From Neobacillus novalis NBRC 102450 (GTDB lineage: Bacteria > Bacillota > Bacilli > Bacillales > Cytobacillaceae), in the NCBI RefSeq assembly GCF_001591805.1, contig NZ_BCVP01000023.1:62001-126000 (forward strand): a stretch of DNA of 64,000 bases. Reading direction: 5' to 3'. Every line of letters starts with the position of its first letter. Position 1 is the stretch's first letter. The position numbers were made by a program, and so were the translations under genes. Below the pieces are notes generated by a model, which worked only from the letters and a program-made list of their open reading frames with translations, was not told where the DNA came from and did no database searches. Positions 8,072-16,219 of the stretch are shown one piece after another.

Positions 8072-9748
8072 TCACCAAGTCTTAAACGGCGGTGATCCTG
8101 GAGGTGCGTTAACGATAAATTCTGTTAGCGGGATCACATAAGCCATACCGACAAAAATCAGCATTATTACAATCCATAGACCCCAGCGCTCTGTCCAATA
8201 TGGAGTTTTCGAAGCGCCCTCTTCCTCTTCAGCAATCGGGAATTCTGTCTCTCCTTTTGGTGCAAAGAACATCATATTGATAACAGCATACACTTGAAGC
8301 AGAACACCAATAATTAACAGTGTGCCGCCGACAGCTAACATGAGCAAATATGGATCCCAGCCTAACGCTGTGGCATTGTCACCATAGGTTGTATAAGAGG
8401 TTCTTCTTGGTGAACCAAGCAATCCGACCGTATGCATGGATCCTGACATAATAATCATACCGACTGTCCAAATGATGGTTTGGATAACACCCAATTTATT
8501 GATTGCTGGTGTTAAGACACGTTTTGATACATAAGGAACTAACCAATAACTAATACCAAAGAATGTCATGACCACTGACATACCTAATGTTAAGTGGAAA
8601 TGTCCAACAACCCACATCGTGTTATGAACAACCTGGTTTAATTGGTTCGTACTTTGAACGATTCCGCCTGCCCCTGCTGGAATGAAGGCCAACATGGCAA
8701 TAAAAGGTGCAAGGAAACGAACATCGCCCCATGGCATTTTTTTATACCAGCCGACTAATCCTTTTCCGCCATTCTTTCTTGCTGTCCGTTCAAATACCGC
8801 AAACATCGCCCATGCTGTCATTAATGATGGGAAACCAATCGCTAAACTCATAAACACGTGCATAAATTTAACGGATGCAGAAATACCTGGGTCAATGATT
8901 TGATGGTGGAATCCACCGGTAATGTTCATAATAACTAAGGCAATAATAACAATACGAGTTAATAGATCGCTCCAGCGTTTTCCGCCGATAATCTTTGGAA
9001 CAATAACATACCATGCTGAAACGGCTGTCAGATACCAAATGTTAACTAATGTATGACCAAAGGCCCAAAACAATGTCCGGGCAACCATAACGTTGATGGT
9101 TTTCACCCAGCCGAAAGACCAAGGAATAATCATTACGATTACTTCGATTGCTACAGGCAGAGAACCGAAGAATAATAGGATAAAAACACCAGTTGCAAAG
9201 AATGATAGGATTGGAACATGTTTTCCTTTATTATTTTTTCGCCAATTTGCCACTTGGATAAACGCTCCAAATGCACACATCCAAACGCCTACGACAATTA
9301 ATGCCAGACCAATATAGAACCATGGTGAAGCGGCCATTGGCGGATAAAAGGTATACATAACCGATGCGTTACCCCTTAAGATAGGAATTACTGCAAACAC
9401 AAATCCGACAATCTTCAATCCAAAACCAATCCAGGCCATCTTTCTTACTATTGGAAGCAGCCCTCCTAAAGTATGGGAAAGCGCGGCATAGAAATAGCCT
9501 ATCGTAAAGAAAGCTGTTAACACAAGAACCAGTAGTAAACCATGTGCGGTCAGGACTTGATAATAATTAAGCCATGATGGTAATTCCAGCAGGCCAGCCC
9601 GGTTTAATCCTTGCAGTAAGCCTAACAACCCACCAACAAGTAAGGCCATAAAGGCCACAAATAAATAGGTTTTCGTAATTCTGGCATCCTCCGTGCTGAT
9701 ACCCATCGCTTTATTTGCTTTTTCTTTTAAAGTTTTTGGTATTGCCAT
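8072..9748 (-). CDS. ba3-type cytochrome c oxidase subunit I
   Basis: This 558-residue heme-copper oxidase subunit has about 13 membrane helices. Visible landmarks are the low-spin heme ligand in QVLTAHGLLLVL near the N-terminus, the CuB region WAFGHTLVNIWYL, HHQIIDPG for the paired CuB histidines, and the heme ligands in VVGHFHLTLGM. The sequence style and the adjacent short subunit II and IIa identify a B-type (ba3) oxidase rather than caa3 or quinol oxidase. It reduces O2 to water with cytochrome c electrons and pumps protons. It follows subunit II by 15 nt. Confidence 0.92.
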   Translation of the reverse strand: MAIPKTLKEKANKAMGISTEDARITKTYLFVAFMALLVGGLLGLLQGLNRAGLLELPSWLNYYQVLTAHGLLLVLVLTAFFTIGYFYAALSHTLGGLLPIVRKMAWIGFGLKIVGFVFAVIPILRGNASVMYTFYPPMAASPWFYIGLALIVVGVWMCAFGAFIQVANWRKNNKGKHVPILSFFATGVFILLFFGSLPVAIEVIVMIIPWSFGWVKTINVMVARTLFWAFGHTLVNIWYLTAVSAWYVIVPKIIGGKRWSDLLTRIVIIALVIMNITGGFHHQIIDPGISASVKFMHVFMSLAIGFPSLMTAWAMFAVFERTARKNGGKGLVGWYKKMPWGDVRFLAPFIAMLAFIPAGAGGIVQSTNQLNQVVHNTMWVVGHFHLTLGMSVVMTFFGISYWLVPYVSKRVLTPAINKLGVIQTIIWTVGMIIMSGSMHTVGLLGSPRRTSYTTYGDNATALGWDPYLLMLAVGGTLLIIGVLLQVYAVINMMFFAPKGETEFPIAEEEEGASKTPYWTERWGLWIVIMLIFVGMAYVIPLTEFIVNAPPGSPPFKTW

Positions 9749-9763
9749 TTTATCTTCCCCCCT

Positions 9764-10225
9764 TTATTTAACCGTAATAGTTGTACTCATCATTTGGTGG
9801 CCGGCACCACAATATTCATTACATAGAACTAAATAAGTTCCTGGTTTATCGAATTTCTGAGTAATTTTTTGAATATGCCCTGGCGGAACCATGGCATTAA
9901 TGTTTGTTCCGGCAACTTCAAATCCGTGGACAACATCTTTAGAAGTCAGTGTAAAATGGACCGTTGATCCGGCTGGAACTTCAATATTGCCTGGATTAAA
10001 ACTAAACACTTGTAAGGTCATGACCACTTCATATTCCTTGTCACCAATTTTTGTAATACCAGGTTTATCAAATGGTGCGATTTGATCTACCTTTTGCGGG
10101 TCAATGATATCTTTATTACTTGGTGGTGCCATTCCTTGAGCAAATGCTTGATAACCAGTGATAAACATAAAGATCATAATCATACCGAAACTTAACGTCA
10201 GCCATATTTTTTCTTCGCGATGCAT
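9764..10225 (-). CDS. ba3-type cytochrome c oxidase subunit II (CuA)
   Basis: This 153-residue protein has one N-terminal membrane helix (about 8-30) and a cupredoxin domain. The CuA ligands are all present with the canonical spacing: H100, then C135-x-E137-x-C139-xxx-H143-xx-M146 in LCNEYCGAGHQMM. It accepts electrons from cytochrome c and passes them to subunit I. It lies between the subunit IIa and subunit I genes with gaps of 13 and 15 nt, so the three form one operon. Confidence 0.93.
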   Translation of the reverse strand: MHREEKIWLTLSFGMIMIFMFITGYQAFAQGMAPPSNKDIIDPQKVDQIAPFDKPGITKIGDKEYEVVMTLQVFSFNPGNIEVPAGSTVHFTLTSKDVVHGFEVAGTNINAMVPPGHIQKITQKFDKPGTYLVLCNEYCGAGHQMMSTTITVK

Positions 10226-10238
10226 CTTCTTTCCCCCC

Positions 10239-10376
10239 TTATACTCTAGCCATGTAAAGCCCGTATAGTACGAAATACGTTACAAGAATAACTGCGCCAA
10301 CCACTGTTACGGAAAAAATCGTCCCTTTATAAGATTCTTTTTCAGGCTTTTTCCTGTTGACTTTTGAACCTCCCAT
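10239..10376 (-). CDS. Cytochrome c oxidase subunit IIa (small ba3 subunit)
   Basis: This 45-residue open frame starts at ATG 10376 after TAGGAGGG and ends 13 nt before subunit II. The protein has a basic N-terminus (GSKVNRKKPEKESYKG), then one membrane helix (TIFSVTVVGAVILVTYFVLY) and a short tail. Size, topology and position match the single-helix subunit IIa of ba3 oxidases (34 residues in Thermus, as I recall). It is the promoter-proximal gene of the oxidase operon. It is easily missed by length cut-offs. Confidence 0.82.
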   Translation of the reverse strand: MGGSKVNRKKPEKESYKGTIFSVTVVGAVILVTYFVLYGLYMARV

Positions 10377-10407
10377 CGAAATCCCTCCTAGTTCTGTTGT
10401 TACTTAT

Positions 10408-10449
10408 ATGATAGTTGGGAACGGTTTTCAGTGAAGTGAACTGCATCAC
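10408..10449 (-). promoter_or_regulatory. Crp/Fnr-type promoter of the ba3 oxidase operon
   Basis: GTGA-ACTGCA-TCAC (10436-10449) is a 14-bp Crp-style palindrome. Exactly 22 nt downstream on the minus strand is TATCAT (10408-10413, 5 of 6). The geometry equals that at the ATPase and chaperone promoters, but the half-sites are GTGA rather than TTGA. Confidence 0.6.
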
Positions 10450-10746
10450 TGCTAATTGATTTTTTATGAAACGAAATTATTATAGGACGCAAATAAATAG
10501 GATCTAGAATGCTGGGAGTTCTATTAAGGAAAACAGCAATAGCACTGTTGTTAAGTGGTTTATTCACTATATTGAAAAATGGAAAGGAATGAAAAGGGGA
10601 TTTACTTCGCAAGGTAATTGTGACAAATTATTGAAAAACAAACTAAATGGACAGCGCTAATAACTTTTAAAGGGTTCCACACTTATCGGTTAGGGAATCA
10701 GGTTAAGCGCCCGATCTGATAAATAGAGGTAAAATTCCGCTTAATA

Positions 10747-10848
10747 AGTAATTTTTATTAAAAAAAGCCTAAATAGACGGAGGGATTCCGCCTATGGAGT
10801 AATTATTATTAAAAAAGGCTTAAATAGACGGAGAGATTCCGCCTATTG
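10747..10848. repeat. Two tandem 51-bp repeats
   Basis: Units at 10747-10797 and 10798-10848 both run from AGTAATT through a poly-A stretch to TAGACGGAG and ATTCCGCCTAT. They lie in the 830-bp non-coding stretch 10377-11205, which otherwise holds the oxidase promoter, a dispersed repeat and one hairpin. Confidence 0.75.
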
Positions 10849-10887
10849 AATCGAAAAATTCGAAAATGGGGGATTTTTCTTGGCATA

Positions 10888-10964
10888 GTCGGAAAATCTC
10901 CCCTTATTTACCCCGAAACGAGCTCCAATCTACATTTAACCGGAAAATCTCCCCTTATTTTACT
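10888..10964 (+). repeat. Dispersed intergenic repeat, copy A
   Basis: Two CGGAAAATCTCCCCTTATTT blocks (from 10890 and 10941) flank an AACGAGCTCCAATCT core. The whole about 75-bp unit recurs in inverted orientation at 29638-29712. A reading frame over it is an artefact of the repeat. Confidence 0.75.
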
Positions 10965-11100
10965 TTTGCTGGTTACTCGATTAAGGATCAGACATCTTAT
11001 TTAAAAGGGAGTGAGTTTTATCTCAAAAATCCAGATGGTGAACCGTATTACAAGTAAGTGGGGTTTTAGATAAATAAGGTTTTTGTATTCCTAACTAAAG

Positions 11101-11125
11101 AAACTCGCCAATTATGGCGAGTTTT
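11101..11125. terminator. Hairpin downstream of the MFS gene
   Basis: AAACTCGCC and GGCGAGTTT form a stem with a 6-nt loop about 80 bp beyond the MFS stop. It could terminate in either direction. Confidence 0.55.
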
Positions 11126-11205
11126 ACATTTTTATTTACCAATAAGACTGTCATTTCGGCACTTATTTTAAGAAAAGCACCACAAAACGGAGCCCTTTAA
11201 TTAAC

Positions 11206-12510
11206 TTATGCGCTGCCTTTTTTGTAAGAATAGTTGAAGGGCCTGCTTCTCTCTAACTCAGGATGTGCATCCCTTATAACTGAAGGACGTGCAAGGATAA
11301 GAATAACAACAAGAAATGCCCCTGCTGATATAAGTAAAATCCATTGCGGCGCGAAAATATCGTACAAAAAGCCGTAAAGTACCATACCAAGCGGCATCAG
11401 GGCCATTGACATCGTTTCAAGAATCGAAAAAACACGGCCTTTGTAATCATCATCGATTTGCTTTTGCATCATCACTTGGATTGGTGTATTAACAATAATT
11501 ACCAGAGCACCAAGACTAAACATCATAAATACGTAAAAACTAAAAACTAACCCATACGTCATTTTGATCATCAGTGGAACCGCAATCGACCCCATAACGA
11601 ACCCCATCCCAATAATGGCCCGTTTTGAAACAAGAAACGGAAATTTCACTTCTTTTCTTACAGAGAAATAGATTGAAAAGAGTAGCATTCCCACCGCAAA
11701 TGCCCCTTGGGTAAAGCCAAAATGCTGGGAAACCATTTTTAATTTTTCAATCAGAATAAAGGAATAGCCAACCTCAAATGCGCCAAAGAGGAAATTAATT
11801 AACAGGGAAATCCAGATGATGGCCATTAGCAGCGGCTGCAATTTCAAATAACTAATTCCTGCCCTTATACTTTGCCACATGGATTCTTTCGGTTGACCTG
11901 ACACAATCTCTTTTCGGTTCGCAAACAGTTTAAAATTCATCGTTGATTCAAGAATGACAGCTGCGATGGATGCCGACATATACATAATGAGAAATACCGG
12001 CATCGAAACGGCCCCATATAACAGTCCCCCTACTGCCGGACTGGCAATTGCGGCAAAGGAGATAGACATTTGGTTTAATGACATTGCACGCTGGACTCGT
12101 TCTTTATCCACTAGCCCTGTGATCGAGGATGTAAACGTCACCCCGGAAAACATCGACGTAAGGGACAATATACAGGAAGTGGTATAAATCGCCGCGAGTG
12201 ACAATCCTGATGTGAAACTTACGACCAGTAATCCCCCTATCGCCATCGTTGTAGCAATTTGTGCTAAAACGACAATCATTTTTCTTGAATACTTATCGGC
12301 CATATAACCGGCGAATGGTGCCGCAAGTGTTCGAGGCAAAATATTGCAAATTAAGTTCGCGGCAAAACTGGTCGCCGACCCGGTTGCCTGTAAAATATAA
12401 AAACTAATGGCAAAAGCATAGACTTGTGCCCCAAAGGAAGAAATCAGTTTGCTTATCGTGAATGTCCAAAGATGATACGTTGCTTTGCGAAGCTTTTGTT
12501 GATCATCCAA
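11206..12510 (-). CDS. MFS transporter (macrolide-efflux-like, MFS_3 type)
   Basis: This 434-residue major facilitator has 12 predicted helices. The loop between helices 2 and 3 carries the MFS motif A segment GYMADKYSRK. The overall style (SFGAQVYAFAISFYILQATGSATSFA) recalls MefA/EntS-like exporters. The substrate is unknown. Start is TTG at 12510, with GGTGGG 6 nt upstream. It is divergent from an XRE-TPR regulator, and two identical-arm palindromes lie between them, so it is probably repressed or activated by that regulator. Confidence 0.82.
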   Translation of the reverse strand: MDDQQKLRKATYHLWTFTISKLISSFGAQVYAFAISFYILQATGSATSFAANLICNILPRTLAAPFAGYMADKYSRKMIVVLAQIATTMAIGGLLVVSFTSGLSLAAIYTTSCILSLTSMFSGVTFTSSITGLVDKERVQRAMSLNQMSISFAAIASPAVGGLLYGAVSMPVFLIMYMSASIAAVILESTMNFKLFANRKEIVSGQPKESMWQSIRAGISYLKLQPLLMAIIWISLLINFLFGAFEVGYSFILIEKLKMVSQHFGFTQGAFAVGMLLFSIYFSVRKEVKFPFLVSKRAIIGMGFVMGSIAVPLMIKMTYGLVFSFYVFMMFSLGALVIIVNTPIQVMMQKQIDDDYKGRVFSILETMSMALMPLGMVLYGFLYDIFAPQWILLISAGAFLVVILILARPSVIRDAHPELERSRPFNYSYKKGSA

Positions 12511-12528
12511 AAAAATCCCACCCTAAAT

Positions 12529-12545
12529 GTTTAATTTGGTTAAAC
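12529..12545. promoter_or_regulatory. Palindromic operator 1 (MFS/XRE intergenic)
   Basis: GTTTAATTTGGTTAAAC has 6-bp arms and a 5-bp spacer. It lies just upstream of the MFS start. Confidence 0.65.
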
Positions 12546-12582
12546 AAATCATAACACGCAGCCTCTTTCTTTTCAAGTAAAA

Positions 12583-12599
12583 GTTTAATATAATTAAAC
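12583..12599. promoter_or_regulatory. Palindromic operator 2 overlapping the XRE -10
   Basis: GTTTAATATAATTAAAC has the same GTTTAA-N5-TTAAAC design as operator 1 and lies 54 bp from it. It contains TATAAT (12589-12594), the probable -10 of the regulator gene, so binding there should repress it. Confidence 0.68.
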
Positions 12600-12630
12600 A
12601 AGTTAATAAATTTAGGGATGTGCTTTTTAA

Positions 12631-13854
12631 ATGTTAGGCGAACGAATACGTGAAATAAGAAAAAAGAAAAAGATGACACTCGAAGAACTGGCGGGTAAAG
12701 AACTAACAAAAGGAATGCTCAGCCTAATTGAAAATAATAAGGCCAATCCTTCTATGGAAAGCTTGACATACATTGCTAAGCGGCTCGATGTCGAGGTAAG
12801 TGATCTTTTGGAAGAGATTAGTACAGATGAATTGAGGGGGACTCTCGATAAAGCTGAGGAACTATTTAATGTTGATGCTGAAAAAATGACTGATAAATAT
12901 AAGCAGCTTATTCTTCTTATCGAACCCTTCGTCCCAAATCTTACTCAAGGGTACGAATCGGCACGACTATTGGACATTTATAGCCGCAGTCTTTTTCGTG
13001 AAAAAAAGGCAGGTTGGGAAGCTCTTTCTAATAAGGCCGCAAATATGTACGATCGGATGAATCTGACAGCCAAACGGGCAAGTATCGGTATCTTTTGGGC
13101 GATGGTGAAATTTATCGAGCATGACTACCCACAGTCACTTCAAATCCTTTTAAATGAACGGAAAAAAATCGAATCGAACCATGCTTACATTGATCCGATG
13201 ACGCGAGTGGATTTTTACTATCATGAGGCGATTTTGCATTTTGCAGTTGGTGATTCGGAGGCAGCTGCACGCGTAATGGAAAACGGGATTCATTTTTCAA
13301 AAAAACACCGGATCTTTTACCGGATTGATGATTTATATCGACTCGCCTCCGCACATGCAGAAATGACGCACAATAAAGAATTGGTAGCACATTATATCAA
13401 GAAGTTAAAACAATTTGGCGAATTTGCCGACGATCAACAGTCCCTATTGGTTTATGAGCTCTTTCAGGTTATGTCGCTCATTTCAGAAAACCATGATTAT
13501 CAGACAGCAATAGAAATCTGTGAGGAGAACATAGCAAATCCAGAAACGAGTGAGATTTACAAGACTTTTTTTATCCTTGAAAAAGGAAAGGCTTTATATT
13601 TTCTTGGCAGCTTTCAGGAAGCGATAGAATGCATGGAAAATGTTTCAATTCCACCCGGTATTCATCATCCTTTTGATTTATCATTGTTATATGTAAAGGA
13701 CTCGTATAAAGCACTATGCCATTTTGAGCTGGGAAACTTGAACAAGGCCCTTCAATTGGCCACAAATGCGGTGGAAAATTTCACTTCGCTTCCTCATACA
13801 CCATACAAAGACTTTGCTGCTGCGACGCACAATAAAATAAAAGCAAAGCAGTAG
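12631..13854 (+). CDS. XRE-family regulator with TPR-like C-terminal domain
   Basis: This 407-residue protein begins with an XRE helix-turn-helix (about 5-60; LEELAGKELTKGMLSLIENNKANPS). A long helical region with TPR-like repeats follows. This layout is shared with Rap/PlcR/Rgg-type regulators, some of which bind signalling peptides. No small peptide gene is visible beside it. It is divergent from the MFS exporter. Whether a peptide or the exported compound is the ligand cannot be told from sequence. Confidence 0.8.
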   Translation: MLGERIREIRKKKKMTLEELAGKELTKGMLSLIENNKANPSMESLTYIAKRLDVEVSDLLEEISTDELRGTLDKAEELFNVDAEKMTDKYKQLILLIEPFVPNLTQGYESARLLDIYSRSLFREKKAGWEALSNKAANMYDRMNLTAKRASIGIFWAMVKFIEHDYPQSLQILLNERKKIESNHAYIDPMTRVDFYYHEAILHFAVGDSEAAARVMENGIHFSKKHRIFYRIDDLYRLASAHAEMTHNKELVAHYIKKLKQFGEFADDQQSLLVYELFQVMSLISENHDYQTAIEICEENIANPETSEIYKTFFILEKGKALYFLGSFQEAIECMENVSIPPGIHHPFDLSLLYVKDSYKALCHFELGNLNKALQLATNAVENFTSLPHTPYKDFAAATHNKIKAKQ

Positions 13855-13875
13855 CAGGTGCCTGACACTTGTAAT

Positions 13876-13914
13876 GAGCCGCCTTGATTAATATTTGGGC
13901 GGCTCCTTTTTTAT
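13876..13914 (+). terminator. Terminator of the XRE-TPR gene
   Basis: GAGCCGCC and GGGCGGCTC form a stem followed by a T-run. A GGTGCCTGACAC motif (13857-13868) lies just upstream. Confidence 0.85.
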
Positions 13915-13957
13915 GAAAACATATTATCCATCTTTACAAATTGTTGGAAATAACATA

Positions 13958-13979
13958 ATATATAACATATGTTATATAT
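13958..13979. promoter_or_regulatory. 22-bp perfect palindrome, probable TetR operator
   Basis: The palindrome is centred on ATAACATATGTTAT between 13968 and 13969. It lies 34 bp before the TetR start codon and overlaps the expected promoter, consistent with autorepression. Confidence 0.7.
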
Positions 13980-14012
13980 CAATTGTTATATATATTAAGT
14001 AAGGAGATTCCC

Positions 14013-14591
14013 ATGGCACCAAAAAAGAAATTTTCAAAAGATGACATCATTGAAGCAGCATTTGAAATAGCACGAGAAGAAGGCATTGATAATATTACGG
14101 TAAGAAAGGTTGCTGATAAAATCGGGAGTTCCATCGCACCCATTTATGTAAACTTTACCGATGTTGATGAGCTAAAGAACGCAGTATTAAAAAAAATCCA
14201 TGATATTTCACAACAGATGTTAATGACGAAATACAGCGAAAATCCATTTCTCAATATCGGAATCGCCAGTCTGAAATTTGCAAGAGAGTATAAAGTGCTT
14301 TTTAAAGACTTGGTGATGAATAGCAATACACACTTAAAAAATATACAGCCACCAGACAGCAGCCTGCTGGAACAAATGAAACAAGGATCCCGGCTGGAAG
14401 GTTTCACAGATGAGGAGCTTGCTGACATTTTGTTCAAAATGAAGGTGTTTCAAATGGGGCTTTCCGTGATGGACGTCTATGGATTCCTTCCAGAGGAATT
14501 TTCGGAAGAGAAGTTGATCGAGGTATTGGAAGGCGCCGGCAAGGACGTCATAGCAGCAGCCCGTTTACGCCAGGCTGGAAGGTTGGATTAA
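14013..14591 (+). CDS. TetR/AcrR-family transcriptional regulator
   Basis: This 192-residue protein has the TetR N-terminal helix-turn-helix (about 10-55; DDIIEAAFEIAREEGIDNITVRKVADKIGSS) and a helical ligand domain. The ATG at 14013 has AAGGAG nearby, and an in-frame start at 13983 has none. A 22-bp palindrome precedes it. The next gene, a serine hydrolase, starts 25 nt after its stop and is likely co-transcribed and co-regulated. Confidence 0.85.
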   Translation: MAPKKKFSKDDIIEAAFEIAREEGIDNITVRKVADKIGSSIAPIYVNFTDVDELKNAVLKKIHDISQQMLMTKYSENPFLNIGIASLKFAREYKVLFKDLVMNSNTHLKNIQPPDSSLLEQMKQGSRLEGFTDEELADILFKMKVFQMGLSVMDVYGFLPEEFSEEKLIEVLEGAGKDVIAAARLRQAGRLD

Positions 14592-14616
14592 CAAACTATA
14601 TTGGGGGGTCTAAGAA

Positions 14617-15705
14617 TTGAAAAAAGAACAAGTGGAGACATCGATTAAAGAGCTTTTTCGAAAAACCGTACAGAAGGATGCGAAAATACACAATGCCTAT
14701 TTGTTAGTCGATTCTGCTAAACTCGGAGTTCATTTGAATTTGGCAGAGGGAGCAACGGGCAGTGCTGCATGCGCACAGCAACCTTATTATATTGCCAGTG
14801 TGAGTAAGTTGATTACATCCGTACTTACTAGTATTTTAGTAGAAAAGGAGATGATTTCGTACGAAGATCCCATCTCTCGGTATTTAGAACCCGATCTGTT
14901 GCACAACTTGCATCTGTACAAGGGAAAGGATTATACGAGCGATATTAAAATAAAGCATTTATTGAATCACACGTCCGGTTTACATGACTTTTTAGAGGAT
15001 TCGCCGAAGCAAGCAAAATCATTTGTCGACCACATTATTGATGAACCCGATCGTCTCTGGACGGCAAAAGAAGCAATTGTCTGGGCTAAAGAGCATTTAG
15101 AGCCTCACTTTCCTCCAGGTCAAGGATTTCATTATTCAGACACAGGCTATCATCTGCTCGGGTTAATCATTGAAAAAATCACAGAAAAACCTTACGGTGA
15201 AGTGCTTCGGGCTTATATTTTTGAACCTCTTCAGATGAAACACTCCTATTTAGCTCCTTCTGAACCAATGGAAAAAAGTGAATACCCTTTAGCCGATTTA
15301 TTTATCAGCAACATCAATATCACCCCATACAACAGTCTAAGTTTTATGCACGCCGGGGGCGGAATCATTTCGACGAACGGAGATTTACTCAAATTTATGA
15401 AGGCGTTGGTCCAACATGAAATTATCAGTGAAAAGTCGCTTTCACAAATGAAGCGGGATTGGGGCAAGTTTTTTATCGGGATTGATTATGGGTACGGCGT
15501 TATGAATTTCAAAACGATTCCGGTCTTGATGCCGCAAAAATATAATGTGTGGGGGAATGCCGGCTCGACCGGAACATTTATGTTTTACCATCCAGCCACT
15601 GACGCATTCTTAATCGGCGGGTTAAATCATTTTCGCTACCATCGAAAAGGAATCAGATTAATGCTCAAATCAATTGATAAACTATTAAAATGTGATGTTT
15701 CTTAG
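14617..15705 (+). CDS. Serine beta-lactamase-fold hydrolase (class C/PBP-like)
   Basis: This 362-residue protein has the beta-lactamase family (PF00144) signature: S61-V-S-K64 as the catalytic SxxK, and Y173-S-D as the YxN-type triad. The segment GNAGSTGTF sits where the KTG-like strand would be. There is no signal peptide, so a cytoplasmic esterase or peptidase activity is more likely than drug resistance. Start is TTG after a GGGGGG ribosome site. It follows the TetR gene in an operon. Confidence 0.82.
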   Translation: MKKEQVETSIKELFRKTVQKDAKIHNAYLLVDSAKLGVHLNLAEGATGSAACAQQPYYIASVSKLITSVLTSILVEKEMISYEDPISRYLEPDLLHNLHLYKGKDYTSDIKIKHLLNHTSGLHDFLEDSPKQAKSFVDHIIDEPDRLWTAKEAIVWAKEHLEPHFPPGQGFHYSDTGYHLLGLIIEKITEKPYGEVLRAYIFEPLQMKHSYLAPSEPMEKSEYPLADLFISNINITPYNSLSFMHAGGGIISTNGDLLKFMKALVQHEIISEKSLSQMKRDWGKFFIGIDYGYGVMNFKTIPVLMPQKYNVWGNAGSTGTFMFYHPATDAFLIGGLNHFRYHRKGIRLMLKSIDKLLKCDVS

Positions 15706-15750
15706 GTTGTACTACTGCTATTCTAAAAAAACACTCTCACACAAGCAACA

Positions 15751-15787
15751 TAGGGCTGACCGCTTTTTTTGAGCAGTCTGCCTTTTT
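15751..15787 (+). terminator. Terminator of the serine hydrolase gene
   Basis: GGCTGACCGCT and AGCAGTCTGCC form an imperfect stem followed by TTTTT. Confidence 0.6.
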
Positions 15788-15890
15788 AATTGATTGTTGA
15801 TAGATTAACACCCAACATTCGTTTATAATGGTAGAGTTTTAGGAAACAGTACTTTACTAGGTTTCCTTTACACTTACATAATCGATTTGA

Positions 15891-16102
15891 CGCCATTTTA
15901 GAAATAACCGGGCAGTTCTTTTATGTGTTCGCCATGGCCAAGAACGCCATCATTGCCGCACCGCTCATTGCATCCTACAGCATTTTTTTCGGTCATCCTG
16001 TCGCGCATTTTCCTAAAAGAAAAACTGAGTAAACAACACTTTGCTGTCATTGTAGTTGTGATGCTAGGTATCGCCCTGCTTGGTATGGCGGATGAACTAT
16101 GA
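15891..16102 (+). pseudogene. Remnant of an EamA/DMT transporter gene (3' end)
   Basis: This stretch aligns with the last about 200 bp of the intact DMT gene at 24484-25389. Conceptual translation gives GQFFYVFAMAKNAIIAAPLI, then one extra base in a run of seven T shifts the frame. After correction it reads through to MADEL and a stop. The upstream segment 15800-15880 also resembles the promoter region of the intact copy (TTTATAATGG..AGTTTT), and the downstream GTGTCCACG-GGTGCCTGACACC block matches too. A whole paralogous locus seems to have lost its middle. No other gene is seen in 15706-16219. Confidence 0.85.
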
Positions 16103-16219
16103 GAAAACTTGAATCATCATTACATTACACAACTAATTCACAACATTAAAGTGTCCACGGGTGGTGCCTGACACCCTTATTTGATACCCCTATTGCAACA
16201 CCCTTATTGACACTCTTAT

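Noticed and set aside
10866..11057. 63-codon plus-strand frame
   Set aside because: Most of it is the dispersed repeat (two RKISPY segments come from the two repeat blocks), and it has no good ribosome site.
14617..15705. Antibiotic-resistance beta-lactamase
   Set aside because: There is no signal peptide or lipobox, and family PF00144 includes many esterases and peptidases.
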